Below, one piece after another: positions 34,231-42,404 of a stretch of 64,000 nucleotides of DNA. The notes under the pieces are model-generated. The model searched no databases. It saw only the letters and a list, made by a program, of their open reading frames with translations, and was not told where the DNA came from. The number at the start of each line of letters is the position of its first letter. Positions within the stretch are counted from its first letter, which is position 1. The position numbers and the translations under genes were made by a program. The stretch comes from Solirubrobacter pauli (GTDB lineage Bacteria > Actinomycetota > Thermoleophilia > Solirubrobacterales > Solirubrobacteraceae): contig NZ_RBIL01000002.1 in the NCBI RefSeq assembly GCF_003633755.1, positions 124,001-188,000 on the forward strand, written 5' to 3'.

Positions 34231-34236
34231 TAGGCT
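34231..34236 (+). promoter_or_regulatory. -10 box of a leaderless promoter for the exonuclease III gene
   Basis: TAGGCT, six bases before the GTG at 34243. The GGAGG between them is only one base from the start codon, too close to act as a ribosome binding site. Confidence 0.5.
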
Positions 34237-34242
34237 GGAGGC

Positions 34243-35109
34243 GTGCGAATCGCGACCTGGAACGTGAACTCGGTCAAGCAGCGCGTCCCCCGGCTGCTGC
34301 CGTGGCTGGACGAGCGCAAGCCCGACGTGGTGTGCCTGCAGGAGACGAAGCTGACCGACGACGCGTTCGGCGAGCTGCTGGACGAGGAGCTCGAGCAGCG
34401 CGGCTACGCAGTCGCGGCGCACGGCGAGTCGGCGTGGAACGGCGTCGCGATCCTCAGCCGGGTCGGGCTCGACGACGTCGTCCGTGGCATCCCGGACGGA
34501 CCGGGCTTCCCGCACCAGGAGGCGCGGGCGATCACGGCGACGACCGGCGGCATCCGCACGACGTGCGTGTACGTGCCCAACGGCCGGTCGCCCGGCTCCG
34601 ACCACTACGCGTACAAGCTCGAGTGGCTCGCCGCGCTGCGGGACATGGTCGCCGCCGGCCCGGACGCCGCGGTCGTGCTCGGCGACATGAACATCGCACC
34701 CACCGACGAGGACGTCTTCGACCCCGAGGCGTACGTCGACCAGACGCACGTCACCCCGCCGGAGCGCGCGGCGCTGACCGCGCTGCAGGAGGCCAAGGGG
34801 CTGCGTGACGTCGTCCGCGAGCGCTGGCCCGAGGAGCGCGTCTTCACCTACTGGGACTACCGGGCGGGCATGTTCCACAAGGACCTGGGCATGCGGATCG
34901 ACCTGATCCTCGCGAGCGAGCCGGTCGCCGAGCGGCGCGCGGCGGCATGGGTCGACCGGCAGGCGCGCAAGGGGTCAGGGCCGAGCGATCACGCGCCGGT
35001 GATCCTCGACCTGGACGAGGCGCCGGACGGGGACATCGGGCCGATGATCCCGCCGCCGTCGGCCAAGCCCGCGCGGCGCGGGTCGCACAAGCTGCCGCAG
35101 GCACCCTGA
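34243..35109 (+). CDS. xth: Exodeoxyribonuclease III (AP endonuclease)
   Basis: Base-excision repair enzyme that cuts DNA at abasic sites and has 3'-phosphatase and exonuclease activity. The 288-residue protein has all motifs of the EEP fold: WNVNSVKQR (residues about 6-14), Glu in CLQETKL (about 31-37), the GDMNIAPTD block (about 147-155), and the final SDHAPV (about 247-252) with the catalytic Asp-His pair. Length is normal apart from a short Lys/Arg/Pro tail. Start codon is GTG. Confidence 0.95.
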   Translation: MRIATWNVNSVKQRVPRLLPWLDERKPDVVCLQETKLTDDAFGELLDEELEQRGYAVAAHGESAWNGVAILSRVGLDDVVRGIPDGPGFPHQEARAITATTGGIRTTCVYVPNGRSPGSDHYAYKLEWLAALRDMVAAGPDAAVVLGDMNIAPTDEDVFDPEAYVDQTHVTPPERAALTALQEAKGLRDVVRERWPEERVFTYWDYRAGMFHKDLGMRIDLILASEPVAERRAAAWVDRQARKGSGPSDHAPVILDLDEAPDGDIGPMIPPPSAKPARRGSHKLPQAP

Positions 35110-35229
35110 GCGGGGGTCGGACCGGCCGAGCGGCGCCCCGTCCGTGCGACCGAGTCACCCGAGCGGAGTGATGCCCGCTCACCTCGTCCGCTTCGACGAT
35201 CCCCGCATGCTCAGGAGCAGGACCGCGAC

Positions 35230-36171
35230 ATGACCGAGCGTCACGTCCTGATCGCCTACGACGGCTCAGCGCACGCGGGCACCGCGGTCCGTGCGGCCGC
35301 AGGGCTCTTTCCCGAGGCGCGCGCCTCGATCGCGACGGTGCCGAGGGACCCGCTGACACGGGCCGCGAACGCGTTCGCGATGGCGGCTGCCGCCTCGCCC
35401 GTGGTGGTGGACCAGACCGTTGCGCAGCTCGCCCGGGAGGCACGCGAGGACGCCGACGAGACGGCCGGGCAAGGCGTCGAGCAGGCGCGGGCGCTCGGGC
35501 TCGTCGCCGAGCCCGTGGCGATCCAGCCGACGGCGCCCGCGTGGACCGCGCTGCTCGACGCCGCGCACGCCGTCGGCGCCGACGTCCTCGTCTGCGGGAC
35601 GCGCGGGCGCGGCGCGATCGCCCGCGCGCTCTTGGGCTCCACGTCCACGAGCCTGCTGCACAACACGACGCTGCCGCTGCTGCTCGTGCCCGACGACGAC
35701 GTGCGCCTCGACGGGCCGGTGGTGGTGGCCTACGACGGCTCGGACGGAGCCAACGGCGCGATCGGCGCGGTGGCCCGTCTGCTCGCGCGCCGCACGGTCG
35801 TCGTGCACGCGTGGGAGCCGGTGCACCACCGCGCGCTCGGGCACCGCGCGCTCGATGCCGGGCCGATCGACGACGTCCCGGCCATGCTGCTGGAGCTGCA
35901 CCGCGCGCTGGCCGACGACGCGGCCGAGACGACCGAGCGGGGAGTGCAGGTGGCCCGCGCCGCAGGACTCGACGCCGTGGGGGACACGGTGGAGGCGGAC
36001 GAGGGCACGTGGCGGGCCGTCGTGTCCGCCGCGCGTGCGCACGACGCCGCCGTCGTCGCCACCGGCACGCGCGGGCTGGGCGCGGCGCGCTCGGTCCTGC
36101 TCGGGTCCGTCTCCTCGGGGCTGGTGCAGAACGCCGTGCTCCCGGTCCTGGTGGTGCCGGGCGCGCCCTGA
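35230..36171 (+). CDS. Universal stress protein with two Usp domains
   Basis: A 313-residue cytoplasmic tandem Usp protein. Domain 1 (about 3-155) has GTRGRGAIARALLGSTST and domain 2 (about 160-313) has GTRGLGAARSVLLGSVSSG, both giving the ATP-binding G-x2-G-x9-G-[ST] pattern. Such proteins respond to stress or hypoxia in actinomycetes. GGAGCAGGA is upstream of the ATG. The 120 bases before it show no recognised stress-sigma promoter. Confidence 0.92.
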   Translation: MTERHVLIAYDGSAHAGTAVRAAAGLFPEARASIATVPRDPLTRAANAFAMAAAASPVVVDQTVAQLAREAREDADETAGQGVEQARALGLVAEPVAIQPTAPAWTALLDAAHAVGADVLVCGTRGRGAIARALLGSTSTSLLHNTTLPLLLVPDDDVRLDGPVVVAYDGSDGANGAIGAVARLLARRTVVVHAWEPVHHRALGHRALDAGPIDDVPAMLLELHRALADDAAETTERGVQVARAAGLDAVGDTVEADEGTWRAVVSAARAHDAAVVATGTRGLGAARSVLLGSVSSGLVQNAVLPVLVVPGAP

Positions 36172-36191
36172 CGCCGACCGGGTGCGGCGGA

Positions 36192-37919
36192 TCAGGCCCG
36201 GGCGACCGCGCGCTCGGGCGTCTCCGTCTCGCTGAGGCGCCTCGGGGCGGCCGCGGTGTCGCGCTGCAGCGCCAGGAACAGCGCGGCCAGCTCCGGGTCG
36301 AAGTGGTGCCCGGCGTCCTTCTCGATCTCCGCGAGCGCGTCCTCGACCGGCCACGCGCGCTTGTAGACGCGCGGCGACACGAGGGCGTCGAACACGTCGC
36401 AGACCGCGGTGATCCGGCCGACCAGCGGGATGTCCTCGCCGGACAGGCCCGCGGGGTAGCCCTTGCCGTCCCAGCGCTCGTGGTGCGTCAGCGCGATCAC
36501 CTCGGCCATCTGCACCAGCGGCGAGCGTGAGCCGGCGAGCAGCGAGGCGCCGACCGTGGTGTGCGTCTGCATGACGGCGCGCTCCTCGTCGGTCAGGCGC
36601 CCGGGCTTGCGCAGGATGCTGTCGGGGATCGCGACCTTGCCGACGTCGTGCATGGCGCTCGCGCGGCGCAGCCGCTCGGCGGTCTCGAGGTCCAGGCCCG
36701 CGGCGAGCCCGAGGCGGAAGGCGAGGCCACCGATCCGGTCGATGTGGTCGCCGGTCTCCTCGTCGCGTGACTCGACCGCATGCCCCAGCCGCTCGATGAT
36801 CTCCAGCTCGGCGTCCGCCACCTCCTGGCGCAGCTCGACGTTGCGGTCGCCCATCCGCCGGCGGGCACGCGTCTCGAGCAGGTGTGAGACGGCGACCACC
36901 GCCACGGCGGACACCGCCAGTCCGAGCAGGGGCGCGCTCACCGGCAGCACCGTGCCGGTCAGGAACACGAGCTGGGCGAGCCCCACGTACGCGACGCCGA
37001 CCAGCGGCGCGGCCAGCGCGGCGATCAGCGGCCGGACGCGCAACGCGAGCAGCGGCACGGCGAACGCCAGCAGCGCGGTGACGAGCGCACCCAGCCAGCC
37101 GGGCGCGGTGCGCAGCGGCAGGCCTCGCAGCAACGTCGAGATCGCGTTGGCCTGGATCTCCGGGCCGGACATCGGCGCGTCGCTCACCGCGGTCACGTGG
37201 ACGTCCTGCACGGTCGGGGCGGTCGCGCCGATGACGACGGTCCGGCCGCGCAGCGCGGCGGCGTTGACCTTGCCGTCCAGCAGTGCCGAGAGCGAGTAGG
37301 TCGGGACGGTCCCGGGTGGGCCGTAGAAGTCGATCAGCGCGCCGTCGTCCGGGAAGCCGTCGGCGTCCACCCGGTCACCGCGGCGCTTGGCGACCACGAC
37401 CGCCAGCGTCTCGAGCCCCGCGACCGAGCGCCCGAAGCGGCGCAGCACGCCTTCGCGCTCGTCCGGCAGGTTGCCCGCGCCGGCCTGGGCGCCGATGGCG
37501 CGCAGGTTCTCGTCGCCACCGAGCACGTTCGTCCCGCCGCGCCCGTCGCTTTCGCTCGTCGCGAGGACGGCGCCGCCGGCGCGGTCGATCGCGTCGTAGA
37601 GCGCCATGTCCTCGCGCTCCTCGGTCGGCTCGGTGAACTGGATGTCGAGGACGATCTCGCGCGCGCCCGCCTTGCGGAGCCGGTCGACGGCGTCGGCGTA
37701 GAGCGAGCGCGGGAGGGGCCACGGCCGGCCGAGCTCTGAGAACGTCACGTCATCGACGCCGATCACCGCGACGTCCGTGGCCGGCCCCACGCCGCGCCAG
37801 TGGAAGCGCTGGTCGACGGTCCGGCTCTCCGGGCCCGCGAGCGTGCCGCTCAGCAGCGCGGCGACGGCCAGCGCCGCGGCCAGCAGCCCCGCGAGGACGA
37901 CGAGCCGGGCGCGGGTCAT
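36192..37919 (-). CDS. CHASE2 sensor / HD-GYP cyclic-di-GMP phosphodiesterase
   Basis: A 575-residue membrane receptor enzyme. One N-terminal membrane segment (about 5-25) is followed by an extracellular CHASE2 domain (about 30-275, with the FTEPTEERED and VIGATAPTVQDVH segments), three membrane helices (about 285-360), a short coiled coil and an HD-GYP domain (about 385-555). Catalytic motifs are intact: MHDVGK, HHERWDG and GKGYPAGLSGEDIPLVGR, so cyclic-di-GMP hydrolysis is expected. The ATG overlaps the stop of the upstream FecR/beta-helix gene by four bases (ATGA), so the two are co-translated. FecR/CHASE2 pairing is a known theme; here the external partner probably presents or senses the wall or surface signal. 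Confidence 0.92.
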   Translation of the reverse strand: MTRARLVVLAGLLAAALAVAALLSGTLAGPESRTVDQRFHWRGVGPATDVAVIGVDDVTFSELGRPWPLPRSLYADAVDRLRKAGAREIVLDIQFTEPTEEREDMALYDAIDRAGGAVLATSESDGRGGTNVLGGDENLRAIGAQAGAGNLPDEREGVLRRFGRSVAGLETLAVVVAKRRGDRVDADGFPDDGALIDFYGPPGTVPTYSLSALLDGKVNAAALRGRTVVIGATAPTVQDVHVTAVSDAPMSGPEIQANAISTLLRGLPLRTAPGWLGALVTALLAFAVPLLALRVRPLIAALAAPLVGVAYVGLAQLVFLTGTVLPVSAPLLGLAVSAVAVVAVSHLLETRARRRMGDRNVELRQEVADAELEIIERLGHAVESRDEETGDHIDRIGGLAFRLGLAAGLDLETAERLRRASAMHDVGKVAIPDSILRKPGRLTDEERAVMQTHTTVGASLLAGSRSPLVQMAEVIALTHHERWDGKGYPAGLSGEDIPLVGRITAVCDVFDALVSPRVYKRAWPVEDALAEIEKDAGHHFDPELAALFLALQRDTAAAPRRLSETETPERAVARA

Positions 37920-39544
37920 CGACGGGCGAGGTAGGACTCGCCGGCGCGGACGAGCTTCGTGCGCCGCGTGCGCAGGTCGCGGACGGCGACGGCGCCTTCG
38001 ACGACGCGCGTGCGGGTGCCCGCGCACGTGTCCTCGGTCAGCCAGTCGGTGCCGCGGGCGGTGGCGACGCTGTTGTGCCCGTGGGTGCGGAAGCGGCCGT
38101 TCTTGTCCTTGGACCACAGCTTGCGCTTGGGCTTGGCCTTCGACACCGCCGCGGCGCTGGCGCGGACGCGCTTGGCGCAGTCCCTGAAGCTGCCGCCCTT
38201 GAGCACCAGCGACGTCATCCCCACGCCCTTGCGCTCCTGGCGGACGGTGAAGCGCCCGCCCCAGAACGTGCCGTCCTGCAGGCCGCCGGCGACCGCGGTG
38301 ACGAGCGTCACGCGGCCCTTGGTGGCGTCGATCTCGCTGCCGAGCGGGATCTGCGCGCCCGCCTCCAGCTCGACGAAGCGGTTCGTGCCCGGCTCGCGGA
38401 AGCGGATCGTGCCCTGCCCGGGGCTGATCACCATCGACGTGCCCTGCGCCGGGGCGGGGACGCCGGGCGGCAGCTCGGCCGTCGTGTCCGGTTCGGGCCC
38501 GGGCGCCGAGGGCACGGGCGGGGCGGCGGTCGGGCTCGGTGTGGCGGTGGGCGTGGGGGTGGGGGGCGTGTCGACGGGCGGCTCGGGGGTGGCCGGCGGT
38601 CCGTCGACCGCCGCGACCGCGCACGCGCCGGTGGTGTACTCGTAGGCGCCGATGTCCGGCCCCGCGCCGACCGTCCGCGGACAGCCGCCGACGTCGGTCG
38701 TGCCGAGGCCCGGGTCGGTCGCGCCGGCGTCGATCGTCGGCGAGCCCGCCGTCGGGCGCCCGTCCGCGTCGAGCAGCGGGTCACCGGACTGGTTGGCCGT
38801 CCCCGCGCTGACGTTGGGGGAGAGCGCCGGGCGGAAGCTCGAGGCATTCGCGGTGCAGTGGCTCGAGGACGCCGCCTTGATGTCCTTGGCGCCGCGCGCG
38901 ATCGTGTTGACGATCGTGGCGCTGCTGACGGTCAGCTCGCAGCGGATGCCGTTGGCGCCGGGCGCGAGCGCCGTGACGTTGAGCAGGGCCACGTCGCCGG
39001 CTCCGGAGCTCTTCAGGCGCAGCGCGGCGCGGTCGGAGTCGCCCTGGACCGCCGTGCGTGCGAGCACGTCCCGGATGACCGTCCCGTTGGGCGCGCCGTA
39101 CACCTTCACGCCGTTGCCGCCGGCGGACGACACCATGACGTCCTCGACGAGGCCGCCCTGGACCTCCAGGGCGTCCTGCTGGCCTCGGGTCGCCTCGACC
39201 TGCAGGTGGCGCAGCGTGCTCGCGGTCCGCACCGTGAGCACCGCGTCGTCCTCGGAGCTCTCGCTGCCGACGATCACCGGTCGTTCCGGATCCGCGCCGC
39301 GGAGCGTGACGCGTGCGAACGCGGTCAGCGGCCCGCCGAGCACGTAGCGGCCGGCCGACAGCAGGATCGTGTCACCGGTCGCGGCGCCGTTGAGCGCCGC
39401 GCGGAGCGTGCACGGGTCGACCGAGAGGCACGGCCCGGAGGTCTGCACGCTGGCCGGCGAGGCCCAGCGCTCAGCGGCACCGGCCGTCGCGGGCGCGAAC
39501 GCCACGGCCGCGAGGCCCACTGCTGACGCGACGACAATGCGCAT
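37916..39544 (-). CDS. Secreted right-handed beta-helix protein with C-terminal FecR domain
   Basis: A 542-residue exported protein (signal peptide about 1-23, ending AGA). Residues about 25-305 form a right-handed parallel beta-helix of the choice-of-anchor type (CTLRAALNGAATGDTILLSAG, ending DIGAYEY). A Pro/Thr-rich spacer follows (about 315-360), then a FecR-like domain (about 380-480; GAQIPLGSEIDATKGRVTLVTA) and a basic tail with TARGTDWLTEDTCAGTRTRVVEGAVAVRD. FecR domains usually relay external signals. It is the first gene of a two-gene operon with the CHASE2-HD-GYP enzyme. A 16-bp palindrome spans its start codon. Confidence 0.85.
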   Translation of the reverse strand: MRIVVASAVGLAAVAFAPATAGAAERWASPASVQTSGPCLSVDPCTLRAALNGAATGDTILLSAGRYVLGGPLTAFARVTLRGADPERPVIVGSESSEDDAVLTVRTASTLRHLQVEATRGQQDALEVQGGLVEDVMVSSAGGNGVKVYGAPNGTVIRDVLARTAVQGDSDRAALRLKSSGAGDVALLNVTALAPGANGIRCELTVSSATIVNTIARGAKDIKAASSSHCTANASSFRPALSPNVSAGTANQSGDPLLDADGRPTAGSPTIDAGATDPGLGTTDVGGCPRTVGAGPDIGAYEYTTGACAVAAVDGPPATPEPPVDTPPTPTPTATPSPTAAPPVPSAPGPEPDTTAELPPGVPAPAQGTSMVISPGQGTIRFREPGTNRFVELEAGAQIPLGSEIDATKGRVTLVTAVAGGLQDGTFWGGRFTVRQERKGVGMTSLVLKGGSFRDCAKRVRASAAAVSKAKPKRKLWSKDKNGRFRTHGHNSVATARGTDWLTEDTCAGTRTRVVEGAVAVRDLRTRRTKLVRAGESYLARR

Positions 39545-39549
39545 TGTCC
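39534..39549. promoter_or_regulatory. Perfect 16-bp palindrome spanning the start of the FecR gene
   Basis: GACAATGCGCATTGTC covers the ATG (39542-39544 on the minus strand) and the AGGAC ribosome binding site partly. It could be an operator that also limits translation. Coding sequence constrains only half of it, so symmetry by chance is possible. Confidence 0.4.
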
Positions 39550-39620
39550 TGGTTTTCGGCAGCCGCGCGGCGCTGATACATGATCTGGACGGAAAGCGGA
39601 CGTCTGGTCGATCGACTCAC

Positions 39621-40463
39621 CTAAAGGGTCAGACCTCTGAGGAAGTCGAGGAGCAGCGCGTTGACCGCCTCCGGGGCCTGGAGCTGCACCCAATGGCCGA
39701 CGCCCGGGACGATGTGGGCGCCCTCGGGGTCGCCCATCCAGAGCCGTGAGCTGTCGTGCTCGCCCGTGATGAAGATCGACGGGGCTTGGAGCTCCTCGAA
39801 CGCGGCGAGGTCCTCCCAGTCGCGGGTGAAGTTCCGGTACCGGTTGAGCGGGCCGCGCAGGCCGTTGCGCTCGAACGCGGCGACGATCGCGTCGAAGTCG
39901 TCGACCCAGGCGGGCAGCGGCGCGTCCGGGAGGTTCATCGGCACGCCGAACCAGCCCGGCGTGCCGTCGCCGAGCGCGGCGTAGAAGCGGCGCAGCCAGC
40001 CGCCCACGTCCGCCTCGATCTCGTCCTCGCCCTGCTGCTGGAAGTGGCCGACGTAGAAGTCCGGCGGGAACTGCGGCGGGGCGTCCGCGCGCGGGGTGTA
40101 GGGGACGCCGAGCAGCGCGACCGCTCCGAACAGGTCCGGCCGCACCTGCGCGGACGCGGCGGCGATCGGCGAGCCCCAGTCGTGCCCGACGACCACGGCG
40201 CGCTCGGCTCCGAGCGCCTTCACGACCGCGACGTTGTCGGCCACGTGGGCGAGCATCCGGTACGCCTCGACCGGCTCGGGGTTCAGCGACTCGCCGTAGC
40301 CGCGCACGTCGATCGCGACGGCGCGGTAGCCCGCCGCGGCCAGCGCCGGCAGCTGATGCCGCCACGCCCATGCACCTTCCGGGAACCCGTGCACGAGCAG
40401 CACGAGCGGCCCCTCACCTTCCGAGATCGCGTGGATGTGGCCGCCGGGGACGTCGATCTGCAT
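39621..40463 (-). CDS. Alpha/beta hydrolase, epoxide-hydrolase-like
   Basis: A 280-residue alpha/beta hydrolase. The oxyanion motif is HGFPEGAWAWRHQLP (about 25-39), the nucleophile elbow is GHDWGS (Asp, about 94-99), and the catalytic His is in GVGHWVQLQAPE (about 259-270). Asp as nucleophile with the HGFPE motif points to epoxide hydrolase or haloalkane dehalogenase rather than an esterase. The ATG at 40463 (MQIDVPGGHIHA) matches the fold start. It follows the phosphodiester glycosidase gene on the same strand after 49 bases. Confidence 0.9.
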   Translation of the reverse strand: MQIDVPGGHIHAISEGEGPLVLLVHGFPEGAWAWRHQLPALAAAGYRAVAIDVRGYGESLNPEPVEAYRMLAHVADNVAVVKALGAERAVVVGHDWGSPIAAASAQVRPDLFGAVALLGVPYTPRADAPPQFPPDFYVGHFQQQGEDEIEADVGGWLRRFYAALGDGTPGWFGVPMNLPDAPLPAWVDDFDAIVAAFERNGLRGPLNRYRNFTRDWEDLAAFEELQAPSIFITGEHDSSRLWMGDPEGAHIVPGVGHWVQLQAPEAVNALLLDFLRGLTL

Positions 40464-40512
40464 GCCTTCGACTGTGCTGCGCGGGCGGCGCCGCTTCCAG
40501 TCGGCTTGCCGA

Positions 40513-41250
40513 TCAGTCAAACAGCAGCGCGGTCACGACCGGCCGGGACTCCGGCGCGGGCTGGTCGTGGTTCGAGTACGGGCGGTTGAGGAGGTGGCCA
40601 CGGTGCACGAGCGTCGCGGACCCACCGCCGTCGAGGTTGATCGCGTCCCGCGCGCCGCAGGAGATCAGCAGCCGCGCCAGCTCGGCGAGCTCCAGGCCCG
40701 CGTCCACGCCCGAGCGGCGCCCGTCGCAGCAGACCGCGAGCAGCTCGTCGTCGTTGACGCCGAGCGCCGCCCGCGGGTAGCGGCCGTCGGTGATGTCGGA
40801 GTCGAACTGGCCCGCGCCGGCGGAGAAGCCCTCGGCGTCGGTGCCGTCGACCACCGAGCAGCCGTCGCGGACGAGCAGCGGGCCGGCCTGGACGAGATCG
40901 CCGACCGGGTGCTCGGGCAGCGCGCTGCGCGGCCCGACGCGCACGGCGCCGTCGACGTGCAGGCACGCGCGCGCACCTGCCCACGGCTCCGCCACCGGCT
41001 CGTGCGGGACCGCCGCGCCGCCGATCCACACCTCGCCGAGCGGGCGGTACGGGTCGCGCAGGAAGAAGCCGCCGACCATCGCCTCCTTGTGGCCGGCCGC
41101 GGCGCACCAGTGGTCCAGGCGTTCCGGCGGATCGAAGCGGACGACCGAGATCCGCGTGCGGCGGAGCGGGTGGCGGACCAGGTAGACGGTCGTCTCCTCC
41201 CCGTCGCGGTTCTGCAAGCGCAGGAGCTCGTACACGCTGCGGCGCATCAT
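40513..41250 (-). CDS. Phosphodiester glycosidase (NAGPA domain) family protein
   Basis: A 245-residue protein of the family that includes the human uncovering enzyme (N-acetylglucosamine-1-phosphodiester alpha-N-acetylglucosaminidase). The family signatures CCDGRRSGVDAGLELAELA (about 175-193) and INLDGGGSATLVHRG (about 206-220) are present. It has no signal peptide, unlike many relatives that act on surface glycans, so it may act inside the cell. It lies in a minus-strand row with the baeRF gene (32 bases upstream) and the hydrolase downstream. Confidence 0.85.
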   Translation of the reverse strand: MMRRSVYELLRLQNRDGEETTVYLVRHPLRRTRISVVRFDPPERLDHWCAAAGHKEAMVGGFFLRDPYRPLGEVWIGGAAVPHEPVAEPWAGARACLHVDGAVRVGPRSALPEHPVGDLVQAGPLLVRDGCSVVDGTDAEGFSAGAGQFDSDITDGRYPRAALGVNDDELLAVCCDGRRSGVDAGLELAELARLLISCGARDAINLDGGGSATLVHRGHLLNRPYSNHDQPAPESRPVVTALLFD

Positions 41251-41282
41251 CCCGCATGGGCGGGCCGGCTCGCCGTGGCGGC

Positions 41283-42281
41283 TTAGACCGGATGCCGGAG
41301 CAGCGCGGCGGCGGTCACGCCGTGCGGCACGTCGTCGCGGCGGACGGCCAGCACCTTGCCGCCCGAGGCGATCACGCGGCGCGCGATCTCGTCGACGACG
41401 CCCTGGGTGCCGTCGCCGTCGGCGCCGATCGTGCCGCTGTCGTCGAGGCTGCCCTCGACGAGGTCGTCGATGTCGACGAACAGCGTGTCGACCGCGCCGA
41501 ACGTGGCCGCGCGGGCGACGTCCGACAGGTCGGTGGCGGCGCGGCCGCGCGACTGCCAGTCCTCGAAGCGGGCGCGCAGGTCCTCGAGCTGGGAGGCGTA
41601 GAGCGCGTCCAGGATCGGGCGCGCGGCGGCCGCCAGATGGGCGGGGGACAGGTGCTCGGGGTTGCCGGGGATGCCCTGCTCGAGCAGATCCGGGTACGTG
41701 TTGGTCGCGCGGTAGAACGAGTCGAGCGGCTCGGTCGCGGCGAGGATCAGCGGCAGTCCCAGGCCGGCGAGCGTCGGCCGCAGCGCGCGGTCGACCTGGC
41801 GCGCGTAGCGGTGGATGTACGCCGTGTCGAGCGGGAACAGGTCGGGCAGCTCGATCTCCGACGGCGGCACGTCGCCGGCGACCTCGACCAGGCGCACGTC
41901 GTGCTGGGAAAGCGCGAGGACGAGCGCGGCCTGCGGGAACGTGACCGCGCGCAGCAGCGGCTTGACGTGGAACCGGTCCGCGACCACCACGAGGCTGGAG
42001 AGCGTGTTCGGCAGCCGGAAGCTCCGCAGCGTGTCGGGCGTCGCGAACACGGCGAGGCTGTGCGCGAGCAGCGACCATGCGACGAAGTCCTCGGCGAAGT
42101 CGTCGAGCAGCGCGTTCTTCGTGCCCGCCTCGGCGACGAGGTTCTTGAACTCGATCCGAGCAGCGTCCGCGTCGTGCGGCAGCGGGCTCGTCGGCAGGTA
42201 GATCGAGACGCAGTCGGAGGCCCGCGTGTCGAGCAGCGTCGTCAGCTGGGCGGGCGTGGGGATGTCGATGTGCAGGGCCAC
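41283..42281 (-). CDS. baeRF-family protein (bacterial eRF1/Vms1-like domain)
   Basis: A 332-residue protein of the bacterial archaeo-eukaryotic release factor-like group, related in fold to eRF1 and the peptidyl-tRNA hydrolase Vms1, thought to act in ribosome rescue or related stress. It begins LHIDIPTPAQLTTLLDTRASDCVSIYLPT-like (first 30 residues) and ends with the characteristic DTLFVDIDDLVEGSLDD and VLAVRRDDVPHGVTAAALLR blocks. The start is a GTG at 42281. It is divergent from the PI-PLC-type gene at 42405. The role in this organism is inferred from family only. Confidence 0.75.
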   Translation of the reverse strand: MALHIDIPTPAQLTTLLDTRASDCVSIYLPTSPLPHDADAARIEFKNLVAEAGTKNALLDDFAEDFVAWSLLAHSLAVFATPDTLRSFRLPNTLSSLVVVADRFHVKPLLRAVTFPQAALVLALSQHDVRLVEVAGDVPPSEIELPDLFPLDTAYIHRYARQVDRALRPTLAGLGLPLILAATEPLDSFYRATNTYPDLLEQGIPGNPEHLSPAHLAAAARPILDALYASQLEDLRARFEDWQSRGRAATDLSDVARAATFGAVDTLFVDIDDLVEGSLDDSGTIGADGDGTQGVVDEIARRVIASGGKVLAVRRDDVPHGVTAAALLRHPV

Positions 42282-42391
42282 GTCGCGCAGCCTGGCCGGG
42301 CGGTGGGTGAACGCGCTTCGTTCCGCGAGGGTGAGACCTGCGTGCCCCGCGCCCCGCGGCGCCGTGACGCGCGCGGGGTGAGGTCGTGCCG

Positions 42392-42397
42392 TAGCGT
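42392..42397 (+). promoter_or_regulatory. -10 box of a leaderless promoter for the PI-PLC-like gene
   Basis: TAGCGT, seven bases before the ATG at 42405; the same hexamer is used by the MFS gene at 15772. No Shine-Dalgarno sequence is present. Confidence 0.55.
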
Positions 42398-42404
42398 TCG
42401 CCCG

